Assembly: GCA_024138015.1 (NCBI GenBank)
Contig: JAMXBB010000008.1
Span: forward strand, 49,702,236 to 49,766,235
Source of the DNA: Lumnitzera littorea
Taxonomy: Eukaryota > Streptophyta > Magnoliopsida > Myrtales > Combretaceae
Reading direction: 5' to 3'
DNA: 64,000 bases
In this document: positions 1 through 11,180 of the stretch, piece by piece
Layout: every line of letters begins with the position of its first letter
Position numbering within the stretch: position 1 is the stretch's first letter
Program-made: the position numbers and the translations under genes
Notes under the pieces: model-generated
Databases searched by the model: none
Told to the model about the DNA's origin: nothing
Seen by the model: only the letters and a program-made list of their open reading frames with translations

Positions 1-3000
1 CTTACCTATGCTTTACCATTCTACTAAGAGAGGATATAGAATTCAATGGTTAAATATGAGAACTAAATTTTAACTAAAATAAAAAAAAAATCAATAATAA
101 ATAAGAGGAATGATAAAGAAATCTTAAATAACTATAAGGATATTTGATCACCAAGAGATTAATATGTAACAATCCTCAAGATTTCTAATTTATTCCCTAT
201 TCTTTTTAACCAGAATAATTCAATTAATGAATCAATAGGAATTGCTTCACTACTAATCCTTAACTCTAGCTCTACCCTATCTGAATCACTTTTGCAATAG
301 AATTAGTTAGAATAGCATAAAGAACATGAATTCCTTAAACACTTGATTTAATAAATTAATTGTAAAAGAAGTTTATAACTTATCGCTATGATCATAATAA
401 TTTCCTTTAATTGTGGTTGATTTATTAATGTATTAGGTCTTGTAACCTCAATGCACAAAATTATTTAATCAAGTTGAAACTCTAAAAATAACAACTTAAT
501 CAATACAAAGCACACAATTAAATTAATAAGAATTAAGGAATATTATTAAAATGAATAAAATAGGTGCATTACATGTTAACTCAAGGCTTATAGATTTGCA
601 TAAAAAAAGTAAAATAAACTCCTAGAAATGCTATTAAACACTTTCTCTTTTCACTTTCTAGTCTACTCTCTCTTTTAAGGCATATTTGACTTCTTATTTA
701 TAGAGATTTGACAAAATAACACCTAAATGGCAAGTTTTAGAATCATAGAATGGTTAGGCCTAAGGATCATGGCCATGGACTTAGAGCATAAACCTCTCCA
801 TGTGTGAATTCTTTAAGAACTTAATTACATTCTTTTAAAAGGGGATTATAGCCAGAGAATACGGTCATAGACTTCACCCTTGGTCTTCTCTAAACTCCAA
901 TTCTTGACACAATTCTCATTTGATATACGCTAACATTAAATCATTACTCAATTCAAGTGGAATCCATCTCAAAAAGCACATAACCTTCATTTTTTTTTCC
1001 TTCATTAATCCTTTAATGCCTTGAAATCAATATATGACTTAATTAAGTGTTAAAATTGTTAAAATCACCATAAAATTGATATAAATGACTATAAAAATAT
1101 AATAAGAAAGATATGCAAAATTACAATCAACAAATCTCTCTATGTTTAAACATTTTCTTATCCCCAAGCAAATTAATCAATCCTTAAGAAGGATTGAAAA
1201 ATCAGGGCAAGAACTACCAAGTATACCTACTACTAGTTAAGATATTGAAAAAATCATAATAATCTCAATATATGTCACAAGTCCATGTATCTTTGTAAAG
1301 TTTTTACCAAGCATCCTTAGCAACTTGTATAAGCTTTCCACACCTACTTGTTTCAATGCATCAAAAACATAAATACTAGAGTTCAATAGCTAATTCATGT
1401 AAATCAATATTGACCTATACAGTTTAACCATGGATTCTCCCATGAATTAGTTCCCACTTTATATAATTAGGTAAGAACCATACACGACCCCTTGACACTT
1501 AGCTAAGATGTATATAGGTCTCTCCTTAGCATCACCAAGCACTATAATCAAGTTTAAACACATTTTGTATTTCCTCATCACCCTCCCGTACAATTTTGCT
1601 GAGAGGTTATTTAAATTAACTTTTAATCATTTTACTAAAGCTTATTTGCAACGAGAAAGTGCCTTGCTCTCTTGATTTACCAAGGTCACTCCTTATTAAT
1701 TTCCTCTTACATGGATGGTGAGAAAGAACCTCGTTATTTTAAGGGACTAAGGCTGATCCATATCGATTTTCTTTCTTTGTTCTTTTTTTTTTTTTTCCAA
1801 CATATTGGCACGGGGAAAGAGCCTTACTCTTTTAAGGGACTAAGGTCAATCTGTACCAACTGCTTCTTATCGTTGTATTCTTATTCACACCTTCAACTAA
1901 GTTCAAATATTTTTAGAGAATTTAGAAGAGACAAGTTTCATTTACTATTTACATAGCATCATAAGGCTCTAAATGTCAAAAAGGGATAAACATACACCCA
2001 AGAAAGCTTTAGGAATAGCATATGATTAGTGCTAGATTAATAATTTTATTATTTTAATATGGCCTTAGAATATCGAGCCAAATAGTATGTAAATTTGCCG
2101 TAGCACAAATTCTACTATTCAATTTTAGCAATGTATAAAATATGCAATATTTGTTAAGAAAGTTTCATACAAGCACTATTTAAACATTATATTGCTAAAC
2201 AATAAGGGGTTGCAAACTTTTTAATACATTAAGGTGATTTCTAGAACAACAATATGAGGTATACTTATTTTGTCATATTCCTTGATCACTTTTAAGATAA
2301 TATATTGTTCCCCCTATACTTATAATGAAGCATACCAAAAGTGTGCAAAATAGAAATATAAGAAAGCATAATTGAGAAGAGAGTATTAAGGAGACGGTAC
2401 TCCCTTGGATGAGTGCAAATTGCTTGTAAAAGCCCATAAAAATCAATGTTGCGGAAGTCTTAGTGAATTGGTACAACGAAGATCTAAAAGAAAACTAAGA
2501 GAAGAGAGAAATACCTGCAAAACAAATAAAAACTTTATTATTTCATTATATGGAATGGGAATTGAGAAAATTGCAACATAGACATTAAAAAAGAAAAAAA
2601 AAAAAATGGAAGTAAGAAAAAGAGAAACATTAAAAATGAAAATTAAACAATTAAAGATGGTAGTTCAAAATAAGATCCCTTAAAAGAAATCTAGATCATC
2701 CATTTCATTTTGATCTTCAGAATCTAAATTAATGGGTAATTCAAATATTATGGTTAACAGACTTCAGAAAGTTATTAATTTTATTAGAGAATTTACTCGA
2801 TCAAAAAAATTAGAGATTAAGTTAGATTATCTTTAGTAAACGTCATATGTCTAATTTTAGGGGAAGCAACATCTAGATATGTTATTGAATCTTGAGTTAA
2901 TTTTCCAAATTAATCGCCTTCTTGTTAATTTCCTTAGTTGAGTCTTAATTAATTGTCAGATTAGTTATTAGCAATAATTTAGATTAATTTCTTTTAGTTC

Positions 3001-3050
3001 TTGATTTTGAATTTTACTAGTTAGATAATAAAGAAATAGTTAGTATTAGT
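1..3050. other. AT-rich intergenic sequence, no gene seen
   Basis: No open frame here has recognisable protein similarity. The frames at 1672-1956 and 2273-2476 are low-complexity. The stretch contains poly-T and poly-A runs (about 1783-1797 and 2587-2605) and a short repeat cluster listed separately. It lies downstream, in the minus direction, of the Ty3/gypsy reverse transcriptase remnant at 3060-3730, so part of it may be the decayed 3' half or LTR of that element. I could not find a matching LTR pair. Confidence 0.5.
1653..1852. repeat. Three spaced copies of a ~35-bp motif
   Basis: A motif of the form GAGAAAGNNCCTNG followed by a T-rich stretch and an AAGG-containing end recurs at about 1653, 1720 and 1812. 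The last two copies share TTAAGGGACTAAGG. Spacing is uneven (67 and 92 bp), so this is a loose cluster and not a clean satellite. Its function is unknown. Confidence 0.5.
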
Positions 3051-3059
3051 AATCATAAT

Positions 3060-3730
3060 CCTTGTCAGAATGATATTCGTTTTTAAAAGACTATACTACT
3101 ATCAATAGGTATGCTTGCCTTATACCAATCATCCATGAATACTTCCATTAAATCTTCAATAAATTCATCACGTATTGTCATTATGCACCGTTAAAATGTT
3201 ATAGGTGCATTGCAAAGGCCAAATGACATTCTCCTATATGCAAAAGTGCCAAAAGGACATGCGAATGTGATTTTCTCTTAGTCCTCTAAGGCAAATTAGA
3301 ATCTATAAATAACCAGAAAGGTATCTAAGAAACAATAATATGAGTGACCTAACATTTGATCAACAAAAGGTAGAGGGAAGTGATCTTCCCTTATGGCATC
3401 ATTGAGCTTCTTGTAGTCTATGTAAACTCTCTGGCCTATAACTAATTACATCAGGATGTACTAATTTCACTTATGAGGGAACAGTATTATCCTTCCCTTT
3501 TTAGGTACAACTTGCACAAGACTAACCTAAGAACTATAAAAAATTAGATAAATCATACCTATACCTAAAAGCTTAATCACTTCAACTTTAACTACTTGTT
3601 TTGTGCTTGGGTTTATCCTTCTCTAAGGTTGCACTATTAGTTTGTGACCATCTTTTGTTAAAATTTTTATTGGTGTAGAAGGATTGATTAACTCCTTTGA
3701 TATCTAAAATCTTCCAAGCGATCACCCTTA
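3060..3730 (-). pseudogene. Ty3/gypsy reverse transcriptase remnant (Tat/Athila-like)
   Basis: Minus-strand translation in changing frames gives, in order, a VQVVPKKG-like stretch, VYIDYKKLNDAIREDHFPLP, FVDQMLG, HSYYCFLD, FGTFAYRRMSFGLCNAP and VFMDD. This is the reverse transcriptase palm of non-chromovirus Ty3/gypsy elements; HFPLPF.DQML and GHSYYCFLD are typical of the Tat/Athila branch. The catalytic MDD (about 3128-3139) is still readable, but stops and frameshifts separate the blocks. No RNase H or integrase was found to the left and no gag to the right. It is a fragment of a dead element. Confidence 0.85.
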
Positions 3731-3938
3731 TGTGTTTCCCTAATATGTGTGCATTATATATGCTTATTGTATGTTAAGTTTTACTCCATGTTAAGTGTTA
3801 TATGTGCACTGTGTGGACATGTAAGCACTAAATGGGATGCACACCAAGTGATGACTTAACACTAAAGGTACTTAATGAATGCTTAAGTACCCTTTCTCCT
3901 TTATCTAGTAACATTCTTAGGGTAGGGGGTAAAATTTG

Positions 3939-4325
3939 GGTGAGGAAACTTATGTAATATAATTAATGCACCAAGCTTAAAATTAACTAAATTGTGCTTA
4001 GACTAAGTATTAAGGTTAGTGAGAAGGTCCAAATAATAATTAAATCTAATTTGAGATAATGTAGGGAGTTTTATATTAGTAGATTTTGGATAGAGTTCAT
4101 TAAAATTTACCTATACATTTTTAACTGTTCTCAATGGGCTTAAGTGAGGAAACTTGTATAATATAATTTAATGGACCAAACTCAAAATTAACTAACTTAA
4201 GCTTTAGTTAGATTTTTAGGTTAGTGACAATATCAAAATAATTAGACTTGATTTGGAATGATTTAAAATATTTTATATTGGAAGGCATAAGAAAGGGCTT
4301 ATAAAAATTGTCTTACATTTTTTTA
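3939..4325. repeat. Tandem duplication of a ~200-bp unit
   Basis: The segment starting with GTGAGGAAACTTATG at about 3940 is repeated in direct orientation from about 4144. The order of shared words is the same in both units: AATATAATT, AAAATTAACTAA, AGGTTAGTGA, TTTTATATT, TACATTTTT. The units are clearly diverged. The repeat ends about 180 bp before element I. Confidence 0.75.
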
Positions 4326-4501
4326 AATTTATCAACATGCATAGGTATCAATTACATTGCATTATGAATGATGATTTGGCTTTGTTCTCTATTTAATCTA
4401 TTAGAGTTACTAAACCCTACTAATATTTGTTCATTAATTATCTATAACATCTAATAATTTTAATCACTTATTATAAATATATGTTTATATTTTACCATTG
4501 G

Positions 4502-4506
4502 TGAAG
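4502..4506. repeat. Target-site duplication of element I (left copy)
   Basis: TGAAG directly before the 5' LTR, repeated at 10247-10251 directly after the 3' LTR. Five bases is the normal size for Ty3/gypsy integrase. Confidence 0.9.
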
Positions 4507-4981
4507 TGTCAAGGTCCCATTTTCGTAATATACTTGTATTAGTAGGAGCCTATTGTTTTGTACATATTGTAGCATAGAGAGGGACTTTTTTTCATTTTAG
4601 CTAAGGCCTTACTATTATTAGAAAGTGATACCATTTCACCAATTTAAATGTCTACTCTTACTAAGCCCAAAAATGCTTGTAAAGCTCTTTACAGAGGTAT
4701 GAGTGCTTTTTAGATTGAAGCTCTTACTCACATTACCCTCGTGTACACACATTGTGGCATTGTAATACCATCAGAATTAATAAAAGTATGCTATTCATTT
4801 TATGATTCATGCCATATCTATTATATTTACTGTTGGCTTTCTTTCTTGTTCGTGTTGCTTATAAGTTTAGGTCGTGTAGGCTATCTTTGCCTATGAGTGG
4901 GGCTTGCTTGCTATTGCAAAAGTAGGACAGTAAACGCCGTATAGTTCGTTTGTATGCTAAAGAAAGCCCTAAACCATGATA
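4507..4981 (+). repeat. 5' LTR of element I
   Basis: Aligns along its length with 9735-10246. It begins TGTCAAGGTCCC and ends CCATGATA, where the 3' LTR ends CCATGACA, so the terminal CA has become TA. It lacks a block of about 45 bp present in the 3' LTR (about 9969-10013). The gap edges share CA, which suggests a deletion here. Confidence 0.92.
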
Positions 4982-4982
4982 G

Positions 4983-4996
4983 TTAGAATTAGAGCC
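4983..4996 (+). other. Primer-binding site of element I (initiator tRNA-Met type)
   Basis: TTAGAATTAGAGCC lies one base after the 5' LTR. It matches 11 of 14 positions of TTGGTATCAGAGCC, the usual plant site complementary to initiator tRNA-Met. Two of the three differences are G-to-A or C-to-T. Confidence 0.85.
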
Positions 4997-5038
4997 TAGG
5001 TTATTCTAGTAGGAATAACCATGACATGACAAGAGAAA

Positions 5039-6160
5039 GTGAGTAAGAGGCTAGATAGCATGGAGGAAATCCTCAAGGGATTATCCAAGTGGATAGATGT
5101 TTTGGTGGCATTGTTAATAAGAGTGGTTGAAGTTGAGGTTAATCATCAGGATATGAATGCTAAAATAACCAAGATGGTTGAGAATTTCAGTATCATAGTA
5201 CAAAAACTCATAGATGAAATGCACTTGATGATTGACGAGGCAAGACAACAACTAAGGACTGAAGTTGTAGACTTAAGAAGATAGGTTAATACTCATGCCT
5301 TAAACGAGTTTGTTGAGGAGTTGAAGGCATAAGTAGCTATTTTGACTTAAGCTATAGGGAATGCTCCTACCATACCCTTATACACGATCCTGCTCATATA
5401 GGACATTTGAAGATGCATGAGCTTAAGGCATTTGCAAGCGTGAGGGATGCCAAGTTGTAAGAGAAATTTCTATTTGATATGTAGTATTTTGCTGCTATGA
5501 GGACAAATGATGAGAGAACAAAGGTCACCATGGCTGCATTGTACTTAACTAGTGATGCCAAGCTGTAGTGGTGCACTAAGTATGAGGAGATCCAAAATGG
5601 TAATGCTCATGTAAATACATAGGCCGAGTTGAAGACTAAGTTGCGAGCTTAATTTTACCTTGAGAATGTTGAGTACAATGCCTAAAAGAAGTTGAGGGAA
5701 CTTCAATAGGATGATGACATCAAAAAGTATGTCTGTGAGTTCTCGACATTGATGCTGGACATCAAGAGCATAGTCGAAGATGATAAGCTACTCTACTTCT
5801 TGGAATGATTGAAGCCTTATGCCATGAATGAGTTGTAGAGACAATAGGTTACAAACTTAGCTATTGTGCAAGCAACAATTAAGTTCTTAATTGACTACAC
5901 TTATGACAATAAAGGGAAGATCATATTGATAGGGCATGAAGGTAGAAAGTTAGTTAAGTCGAGCAAACCCAAGAGAAGGGGAGCCTTAAGTTTAAGTAGT
6001 AGTAGTAGGAACACTAGAGGGGGTTAGAGAAAATCCTACAACTCTCACCAATTCAGAAAGAATGGGGCAACCAATGGAGGTAAAAAGCCCTCTTTCTCAT
6101 GTTTCCTTTGTAATGACCCGCAAAAAGTAGTTGAATGTCCATACAAGGATGTACTCAATG
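5039..6160 (+). pseudogene. Element I gag (degenerate)
   Basis: The first 80 codons are open (5039-5284) and look helical or coiled-coil. Later blocks carry the capsid signature: LTSDAKL then a stop then WCTKYEE, where family members read LWW, and a conserved run to about 5900. A zinc knuckle at 6100-6138 reads C-x2-C-x3-Q-x4-C; chromoviruses have His where Gln stands. Most stops are TAG or TAA where Gln or Trp is expected. Gag would form the virus-like particle and bind element RNA. This copy is dead. Confidence 0.88.
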
Positions 6161-6162
6161 TT

Positions 6163-6720
6163 ATGGCACAAAAGGCAAAGAGTGTATGCCAAGATGAAGA
6201 TAAGGAGGATCAACCCCAAATGGGTGCATTACACATGTTGTTAATTATTGGAAAGAGTTCCTTAGTGCAATGTAAGCCTAAGACTGACAATGAGTTGATG
6301 TATGTCCAAATGAACATCAACGGCAAGAGTGTCAATGCAATGGTAGACTTCAATGCTACATATAACTTCATTAATGTGCCTAAGGTGGAAAGATTAGGGT
6401 TGATGCTTGCTGAAGACAATAGCCAAATTAAAGCTGTTAACTCTAAGGTTCGTCTTATTTGAGGAGTTGCAAGAGGAATAAAAGTGAAGGTTAGAAATTA
6501 TAGTAGAAATCTCAACTTCACAGCTATTTCATTGGATGACTTCAACATAGTCTTTAAGATAGATTTCTTAAGAGAAGCCAGAGTTGCTTCCATACCTACT
6601 ATAAATTGCTTGATATTCATAAGAGAAAAGCCATGCTATGTGATAGTTTGGAGGAATAAGGCAAGCAATAATGGCAAGGAAGGGATTAATATTGAGGCTA
6701 TGATGCAATTAGTGCTTTAA
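6163..6720 (+). pseudogene. Element I retroviral-type aspartic protease (degenerate)
   Basis: Two open pieces, 6163-6462 and 6484-6720, belong to one protease separated by a stop near 6460. The catalytic motif, normally Asp-Ser/Thr-Gly, reads VDFNATYNFI (about 6343-6372). The Asp is kept, but the next two residues are Phe-Asn, which should abolish activity. The enzyme normally cleaves the Gag-Pol polyprotein. Confidence 0.85.
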
Positions 6721-6793
6721 CTGAAGAGGAAACTTAAACATTAGGAACTGACTTTCTTAGCTGTCCTCATAGAGAAAAAAGGAAGCAGGAAAG

Positions 6794-8160
6794 ATGAAGA
6801 TACCGGAGGTAACAGAGAGTGTTCTAAAGAAGTATAATTTTGTAATTCTTAATAAGCTCCTGAAGCAATTACCCCCCAAACGGCTGATGGACCATGAGAT
6901 TGAGCTAATTCCTGGTGTCAAACCCCTAATCAAAGCTACTTATAGAATGCTGCCTCTTAAACTTGCCAAATTGAAGAAGCAGTTGGATGAGTTATTAGAG
7001 GTAGGCTTCATTTAACCCTTAAAGGCACCATATAGGGATCCTATTCTATTTCAAAAGAAGTAGGATGGGAGTTCGAGATTATATATTGACTATCAGGCTC
7101 TAAACAAGCTAATAGTAAAGAATCATTATCTAATTCCTCTAATGGCTAATCTATTTGATCAATTAAGCAAGGCCAAGTACTTTACAATGTTAGATCTTTA
7201 CTCAAGCTATCATCAGGTTTGCATTGCTGAGGGTAATGAGCCTAAAACAACACGTATAGCTTAATATGACACTTATGAGTTCTTGGTGATGCCCTTTGGT
7301 CTCACTAATGCTCCTACAACATTTTGCACCCTAATGAGTAATGTATTTCATGAATATCTCAACAAATTTGTAGTTATCTATCTAGATGACATTATTGTGT
7401 ATGGTCAAACTTTGTAGGACTATGTGAAGCACTTGCGGATGGTTTTTGAGAAGCTGTAGGAGAATCATTTGTATGTGAATCACAAGAAATGTGCATTTTC
7501 CTAGAAGCACATCAACTTCTTGAGTCATGTTATTGAAGAAGGGTAGATTCGAATGGATATGGCTATGGTGGGAGTAATCAAGCAATGGCCAATGTTAAAG
7601 AGTGTAATAGAGTTGTAGTCCTTTGTTGGACTTGAAAATTACTGCTGAAGATTTGTTGAGGGATATTCCTACTAAGTTGCACCCCTTATAAATCTATTGA
7701 AGAAGGACCATATGTGGTCATGGGTAGAGGTATGTTAAAGTGCCTTTAAAGAGTTAAACCAAGTGGTGATAGAGAAGGTAGTCCTTGCACTTCTTGACAT
7801 TTCCAAGCCTTTTAAAGTCCATATGAATGCTTCAAACATTACATTGGACGGAGTGTTGATGCAAGAGGGTCATCTAATGGCATACAAGAGTAGAAAGCTG
7901 AATCAAATAGAGCGTATGTACCTAGCCCAAGAGAAGGAGTTACTTACAATCATTCACTGTCTAAGGACCTAGAAACATTATTTGTTGGGATCAAAATTTC
8001 TAAGGAAAACAAACAATTCTACTACCAACTATATATTGACTCAATCGAAGCTCTCGGCCAAGCAAGCTAGAAGGCAAGAGTTCCTTATAGAGTTTGATAT
8101 GGAGATTGAGTGCTATGAAGGGTAGACTAATTAGGTGGTAGATGCTTTGAGCAGGTAAGC
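6794..8160 (+). pseudogene. Element I reverse transcriptase and RNase H (degenerate)
   Basis: Starts with IELIPGVKPLIKATYRM and the LKKQLDELLEVGFI linker of Ty3 polymerases. FTMLDLYSSYHQV, MPFGLTNAP and the catalytic YLDD at 7379-7390 follow. RNase H begins near 7790 (KPFKVHMNASN): its first catalytic Asp has become Asn. It continues through the YLAQEKELLTI block and ends in VVDALSR at about 8140. Internal TAG stops at 7061, 7457, 7502, 7544, 8123 and 8132 fall where Gln is usual. The active-site YLDD survives although the gene is clearly dead. Confidence 0.93.
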
Positions 8161-8249
8161 AGATTTAGCTTCCTTCATGTAACTTGCGTACCAGATGGCG
8201 AGTCAAATCTCAACTTCAATTCATGAGTAGATCAAGCAACATATAGTTG

Positions 8250-9480
8250 AAGACCTGTTGGCAAAAAATCTCAAGCAATTGATTGAAGAAGGGAAGACTC
8301 ATAGATCTCGAGTAGAAGGCAACCTCATCCACACAAAGGGGTACCGGTTGTATGTCCTTAAGGTGAGCAACTTGAAAGGGGAGTTCATGAGAGAGTGCCA
8401 TGACACTTTATGGGCTGGACATTTAGTTGGTAAAAGACACTAAGCTTGTTAAAGCGAGGCTATTATTGGATAGATATGAAGGAGGATGTGATGAGTTATA
8501 CGAAGACTTAACTTACCAACAAACAAAGTTGAGAAGCAAAAGACTATAGGCCTATTGGAGCCACTTCTAGTGACATTTCACCCATGGGAGACCGTATCTA
8601 TGGACTTTATCACTTCCCTACCAAAAGTAGGGGAGCACTCATCTATTTTTGTTATTGTTGATAGGTTCTCTAAGTATGCTACCTTCATACCTTCATTCCT
8701 ACCATGAAGAGTTCAAGTCCAAAAGAGATAGCCCAGCTTTTCTTCATGCATGTTGTGAAGTTTTGGGGTATGCCATAGAGTATTATAAGTGATAAGGATG
8801 CTAGGTTTACAATGAAGTTTTAGATAGGGTTATTCCACCTCTTAGGTTTCGATCTGGGCATAACCTCTAGCTATCATCTACAAAGTGATGAATAGAAAGA
8901 GAGATTCAACTATTTGTTAGAGCAATATCTTTGGTACTTTGTTAATTCCAACTAGAAGAATTAGGTTGACTTGCTTGATATTGCCCAATTTTGATTCAAC
9001 ATCCAGTAGAGCTCTTCCTTCAACAAGAGCCCTATAGAGATCATCACGAGTCAACAACTATTGTTACCTTACATAGTAGCCGCACCATATACTGGGAGAT
9101 GCCTAAGAGCTTATTAGTTCACCAAGGATTGGAAGTAGAGTCAATAAGTAGCAAAAGTGTACATTAAGAAGGCTTTCAAGAAGATGAAGAAATAGGCAGA
9201 TCAAAACCATCGACCTAAAGAGTACAATGTTGGAGATCAAGTCTTCATAAAGCTTCTTCTAGAATAGGTTAGATCATTAAGACCAAGGATAGAAGATTCA
9301 TCCAGAAGTACATTAGTCTAGTTTCTATCATCTTGAAGATTGAAAGAACAACCTATAAGGTCGAGCCTCTTGCGTAGTTGAAGGTCCATTTATTTTTTCA
9401 TATCAGTGTCTTGAAGCCATATTATTCAGACATGGAAGACGCATCTCACAATGTGTCAAAGCAATCATATGTTATGATTT
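8250..9480 (+). pseudogene. Element I integrase (degenerate)
   Basis: An open piece (8258-8443) covers the N-terminal region with ECHDTLWAGHL, the remains of the His-His part of the zinc-binding domain. After a frameshift the catalytic core follows, with SMDFITSLPK-like text near 8600 and a readable VVDRFSKYA block in another frame. The C-terminal part ends with HISVLKPYYSDMEDASHNVS near 9440, the usual link to a chromodomain. Many stops and frameshifts are present. Confidence 0.85.
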
Positions 9481-9484
9481 AGTG

Positions 9485-9640
9485 CAACTTAAGTCAAGCC
9501 GTGGAAGACATCCTTACAGAGCGAAGAATTAAATCTCAACACTAGAGAAGAAGATATAGAGTATTTAATCAAGTAGAGACATCAAGGAGAAGAAGATATT
9601 AGTTTAGAGACTAAAGAAGATTTCAAGCCCTTATTAGAAA
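9485..9640 (+). pseudogene. Element I chromodomain remnant
   Basis: Two blocks in different frames: AVEDILTERRIKSQH, then EDIEYLIK, a TAG, RHQGEEDISLETKEDFKPL. The family pattern is V..IL..RRI...G..EYLVKWKG......WE, so the TAG stands at the aromatic-cage Trp. In chromoviruses this domain directs integration to marked chromatin. It is the feature that assigns element I to the chromoviruses. Confidence 0.75.
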
Positions 9641-9722
9641 GAAAGTCAGCCTTACTAGGCAGAAGACCTTTGCTACCAAATCCAAGCTCAAGTACATATT
9701 GCCAAGAATGTTGGTAAAATTA

Positions 9723-9734
9723 AGTGAAGGATGA
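9723..9734 (+). other. Polypurine tract of element I
   Basis: AGTGAAGGATGA directly precedes the 3' LTR. It is nearly all purine and correctly placed to prime plus-strand DNA synthesis. Confidence 0.65.
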
Positions 9735-10246
9735 TGTCAAAGTCCCATTTTTGTAACGTGCTTGTACTAGTTTTGTGCATATTGTGATATAGAGAGAGAC
9801 TTTTTTTTTTTTTATTTTAGCTAGGGCCTTACTATTATTAGAAATTTTTACTTTTAGAAAGTGATACCATTTTATCAGTTTTAATGTTTCCTCCTACTAG
9901 GCCCAAAAATGCCCGTAAAGTTCTTTATGGAGGTGTGAGTACTCTTCTGGATTAAAGCTCTTACTCACCATGTTGGTTGATCACGACCGATGGCACCTAT
10001 TACATAAACATTACTCCTGTGCACACATATTGTAACCTCGTAATACCATCAAAATTAATAAAAGTATGCTATTCATTTTTTGAGTCATGCTATGTCCCTT
10101 ATATTTACTATTAGCTTTTTTTCTTATTTGTGTTGCTTACAAGTTTAGGCTTTGGTGGTTAGCATTAACTGCTTAATACTGTAAAGGTAGGATAGTAAGT
10201 ATCGTACAATCTGTTTGTGTGCTAGAGAAAGCCTTAGACCATGACA
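9735..10246 (+). repeat. 3' LTR of element I
   Basis: Direct repeat of 4507-4981 with TG...CA ends and the target duplication TGAAG after it. It is about 37 bp longer overall because it keeps a block near 9969-10013 missing in the 5' copy and carries other small indels. A T-run near 9801 is also longer here. Confidence 0.92.
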
Positions 10247-10251
10247 TGAAG

Positions 10252-10648
10252 GCATTTCAATAATCAACTTTTTGCTTAAACACTAAGCATATTGAGAATG
10301 CCTATTTTTCCTTTTTAGTCCTCTTCAAACCATCATTTTCTTTTTTCATGAATTGTTTTACAAGTGATTAATAAGAACTAATAGAATTTAGTGTCTATAG
10401 ATGAGTGCTATGGTTATTTCATTTTTCATGATTAAACAGTTCGTATTCATTATTTCTCTCAAAAGACATAGAAAATACATGCTCTTAACCTATATAGATA
10501 CTATTAAATGATGTCATAAAACATGTCTCTCTCTCCCCCTTAATCTTGTGGCATCAGTCACTCTAAATATACTCTTAGCATGTTTCTTCTAGCTTCATTC
10601 ATTAATTAAATCATCATTATTGATGAACTCTAGACATTAAGTGATACA
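10252..10648. other. Spacer between elements I and II, no gene
   Basis: About 400 bp of AT-rich sequence between the target duplication of element I and that of element II. I see no open frame, structural RNA or terminal repeat in it. Confidence 0.6.
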
Positions 10649-11057
10649 ATATATGTTACACCCTAAACCCCAAGAGTTGTAATAGTCCCGCTATCTAAAT
10701 CAACCTAAGTGAAAAGCTAGTGACCTTAGTCACTAACATAGGTGTAGTCTATATGAGGAGATTGTAACCCAACTACCTTTGAAGTAGTAAGGTAGGTACT
10801 GGTGAATTATGGAACCTATGGAGTAACTTTTGCAAAACATTCTTTCTTATAATATTGATAGTTCATTTCCAACATACTAGTATACACATCAAAAGTTCAG
10901 ATTTCCAAAAGAAATTGTACAACTTCACAAGTAGACTTATTTACATAGCTTTATTACGTCAATGAGCAAACGAAAACTATAGTGCCTCCAAAGAAGACCC
11001 TCATAGTTTTCCCAAGAATTAAAATATTAAAAAAAAAAAAGTAAAAGGAGAATATTC

Positions 11058-11180
11058 CTTTAGTCTTCAATTCCTTACTCCCTAACCTAAGAGAATAGGC
11101 CATTAATCTTCAAGTCCTTACTCCCCAACTTAAGTGAATAGTCTACTAGTTTTGAAGTCCTTACTCCCCAACCTACTGCA
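11058..11180. repeat. Short tandem repeat inside the element II left LTR
   Basis: Three copies of a ~45-bp unit containing CCTTACTCCC(T/C)AAC(C/T)TA. The matching place in the right LTR (about 26465-26515) has one copy. Copy number therefore changed after insertion or during reverse transcription. Confidence 0.7.

Larger units (their letters stand above)
4507..10246 (+). mobile_element. Element I: complete but dead Ty3/gypsy chromovirus
   Basis: A 5.7-kb LTR retrotransposon with all structural parts: 5' LTR 4507-4981, primer-binding site 4983-4996, gag, protease, reverse transcriptase, RNase H, integrase and a chromodomain in + order, a purine-rich tract 9723-9734, and 3' LTR 9735-10246. A perfect target-site duplication TGAAG flanks it (4502-4506 and 10247-10251). 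The order PR-RT-RNaseH-INT defines Ty3/gypsy and the C-terminal chromodomain places it among chromoviruses; I did not settle the clade. Every domain has stops or lost catalytic residues, so it cannot move on its own. Confidence 0.95.

Noticed and set aside
5394..5576. Minus-strand open frame with hydrophobic residues
   Set aside because: It overlaps the + strand gag of element I and has no independent similarity.
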